A stretch of DNA of 7,565 bases, taken from positions 1-7,565 of the forward strand of contig JAUWLY010000131.1 in NCBI GenBank assembly GCA_030613445.1, read 5' to 3'. Source of the stretch: Candidatus Stahliibacteriota bacterium (lineage in GTDB: Bacteria > Hydrothermota > Tepidihabitantia > SM23-42). Every line of letters begins with the position of its first letter. Position 1 is the first letter of the stretch. The translations under genes and the position numbers were made by a program. The notes beneath the pieces were generated by a model. It was given only the letters and a program-made list of their open reading frames with translations. It did not search any database and was not told the DNA's origin. This document shows positions 6,323-7,565 of this stretch, piece after piece.

Positions 6323-7149
6323 TTCACTTCTGTTTGGAATCTGAGTGCTGCTTCTTTCGCAATGGAACCGGATAGACTGAATTTCAGGATGTGCCATCCT
6401 TGACCTAGTTTAATATAAAATGTCTTAGCATTGGAAGGGACAATATCTTTTCGATTCTTATATTTTATAGTCTCAGATTTGTAACATTTCAATGGGAATT
6501 TCGTTATCTTTCCTTTTTCACGTACAAGGATCGTATAGCTTTGCTCACCACTTATCGTCTCATCATAGCTTAACCTTGAGATGATTTTGAGTTTACCGGG
6601 ACCGTTTATGCCAAGGGTCACTTGGCTTTCGTTTTTAAGCTCATAGTATTTGATGATTTTTTCGCCTTCAATGGCTTCGGTGAATGAAGCGTAGTTAGTA
6701 GCCGCTACGTCTTTCCATTTCTTGGGCGCTTCGTATTTGAACTTCAACAGAATTGTATCAGTCGGCGAAGCCCAGTTGATTATCTTGTAGTTATTGATTC
6801 CGTCACCAACCTCAAGATAGAATGAGCGCCATTTACTTAAAGGTCTTCCCGATTTATCTCTTGTGACCTTTGACATTTCAGATTCGAGGGTTATGATTCT
6901 TTCGTCAAAGTCATTTTCTTGGAGAATAATTTTATAGATTTCAGTTCCTTTGAAGTCTCTCAGCCATGGGATTCTTGTGTATACGCGCAGATAAGTGGGG
7001 CCCTCAACCGTAAGTGTGATCGGTTCACCTTTAACCAATAGATTATACTCTTCAGTTTTTTTTGTTACAATTTCTATTGGCCATTTCTTATCAGGGGAAA
7101 GCTCTTTGATCTGAGAAAAGACACATAGTAGAATGAACAATTTTATCAT
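6319..7149 (-). CDS. Exported protein with two tandem copies of an unrecognised beta-rich domain
   Basis: A 276-residue protein with a short signal peptide (MIKLFILLCVFS). It has two related halves, roughly residues 35-139 and 168-273. The corresponding landmarks are Gly50-Pro51 and Gly183-Pro184, Thr58-Arg59 and Ser191-Arg192, Gly68 and Gly201, Tyr72 and Tyr205, Phe110-Tyr111 and Phe244-Tyr245, and Gly115-x-Gly117 and Gly249-x-Gly251, all offset by 133-134 residues. Alternating residues suggest a beta sandwich. The protein is rich in lysine, especially in the second half. I do not recognise the domain and see no catalytic motif. Its ATG has AAGGAG five bases upstream and overlaps the pgsW-like stop by one base (TAATG). 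Its stop overlaps the barrel gene start (ATGA). A periplasmic role between an inner-membrane polymer synthase and the outer-membrane barrel is plausible, and the lysines could suit binding of an anionic polymer. Both ideas are inference. Confidence 0.82.
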   Translation of the reverse strand: MIKLFILLCVFSQIKELSPDKKWPIEIVTKKTEEYNLLVKGEPITLTVEGPTYLRVYTRIPWLRDFKGTEIYKIILQENDFDERIITLESEMSKVTRDKSGRPLSKWRSFYLEVGDGINNYKIINWASPTDTILLKFKYEAPKKWKDVAATNYASFTEAIEGEKIIKYYELKNESQVTLGINGPGKLKIISRLSYDETISGEQSYTILVREKGKITKFPLKCYKSETIKYKNRKDIVPSNAKTFYIKLGQGWHILKFSLSGSIAKEAALRFQTEVK

Positions 7150-7565
7150 TAATTCTCCTTTCTAAAATAGTGTTCAATATCGAACCTTAATACAACAAAG
7201 ATAATGATAGTGAGAATAACTAAAGATACTACTGCCTGCGTAACTGAGTATTTATACTTGTAATAGAGATGTCCCTCGCCAATATCAGGTAACGGTATTG
7301 GCGCATTTGGCAGACCGTATTTTTCAGCGAGTTGCGTGATGTGGTCTAAGTTGATAACCGGAACACCGGTGCGCAAGAATTGTGCTATTAGCCCTTTTCC
7401 TTGTTTCACCCGATCGCTGTGAATCAGACCAAAACCAGGGTCGATACCGATCCAGGATGTATTACGTTCGCCTACATTGATGAAGAGTTTAATATCGCCA
7501 AAGGCGCGGTAGATGTTCATGCGTTTTGTTATTGCCTTATCTATGTTTTCGGCTCCCAGAAAATC
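7149..7565 (-). CDS. pgsW: Poly-gamma-glutamate system protein, PgsW-like (5' end cut by window)
   Basis: The frame stays open to the window edge, giving the last 138 residues. The ATG at 7520 is internal: the 15 codons before it (DFLGAENIDKAITKR) continue naturally into it. I recognise the C-terminal part of the poly-gamma-glutamate system protein family from the KRMNIYRAFGDIKLFINVG region (14-32), the GVPVINL..I..LAEKYGLP block (67-86), PIPLP (89-93) and GEG (96-98). A single membrane helix follows (about 108-126, QAVVSLVILTIIIFVV) with a short basic and acidic tail. Members occur beside CapB/PgsB ligase and CapC/PgsC genes and are thought to take part in making or exporting poly-gamma-glutamate. 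The exact role is not known to me. It is the first visible gene of a five-gene row and overlaps the next gene as TAATG. The assignment rests on remembered motif pattern without a database search. Confidence 0.72.
   Translation of the reverse strand, partial: DFLGAENIDKAITKRMNIYRAFGDIKLFINVGERNTSWIGIDPGFGLIHSDRVKQGKGLIAQFLRTGVPVINLDHITQLAEKYGLPNAPIPLPDIGEGHLYYKYKYSVTQAVVSLVILTIIIFVVLRFDIEHYFRKEN
7155..7160 (-). promoter_or_regulatory. Shine-Dalgarno site of the duplicated-domain gene
   Basis: AAGGAG on the minus strand lies within the last codons of the pgsW-like gene, five bases before the ATG at 7149-7147. Together with the TAATG overlap it fixes the start of the 276-residue protein and indicates coupled translation. 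Confidence 0.7.

Noticed and set aside
6320..6397. Upstream ATG at 6397 as the start of the beta-barrel protein
   Set aside because: It would add 25 polar residues ahead of a signal peptide and overlap the preceding gene by 79 bp. The ATG at 6322 gives a signal peptide at the N-terminus and a standard ATGA overlap.
7149..7520. ATG at 7520 as the start of a small 123-residue membrane protein
   Set aside because: The frame continues open to the window edge with family-like sequence before this Met, so the gene is the truncated end of a longer PgsW-like protein.

Overview
The window looks like part of the genome of an uncultivated diderm (outer-membrane-bearing) bacterium. The support is a lipoprotein signal peptide, a predicted outer-membrane beta-barrel, and a large C25-type surface protein ending in a Por/type IX-like C-terminal sorting domain. 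This mix of LVIVD propellers, Ycf48/BNR-type propellers and C25 proteins with sorting domains, together with very short signal peptides and moderate GC, is what I associate with candidate division WOR-3 (Stahlbacteria) and neighbouring FCB-like lineages. That placement is an inference. TAA, TAG and TGA are all used as stops, so the standard bacterial code applies.

Every gene is on the minus strand, so the biological order runs from high to low coordinates. Five genes form a tight row. First is the 3' end of a poly-gamma-glutamate system protein, PgsW-like (7149-7565, cut by the window edge). It is followed by an exported protein with an internally duplicated domain (6319-7149), a predicted outer-membrane beta-barrel (5327-6322), a seven-repeat LVIVD lipoprotein (4347-5318), and a 1158-residue C25-type multidomain protein (874-4350). 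The junctions are TAATG, ATGA, an 8-nt gap whose Shine-Dalgarno overlaps the previous stop, and GTGA, so the five are almost certainly one transcript. After a 71-bp spacer with a possible promoter, a sixth gene encodes an exported BNR/Ycf48-like propeller protein (1-802, cut at its 3' end).

The main biological idea is that a poly-gamma-glutamate polymerisation module, whose pgsB/pgsC-type genes would lie just beyond position 7565, is wired to a set of envelope and surface proteins not usually listed with it. These are a secreted duplicated-domain protein, a beta-barrel, a lipoprotein propeller and a sorted surface protein. They could form an outer-membrane export or anchoring route for the polymer in a diderm cell. 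This is a hypothesis from gene order.

Two further points deserve attention. The C25 protein keeps the catalytic-type cysteine but has glycine where gingipains have the catalytic histidine. Its sorting domain also carries two different 4-unit heptanucleotide tandem repeats, each translated and each placed in a loop. No RNA genes, CRISPR arrays, insertion sequences or gene-free stretches over 300 bp were seen.
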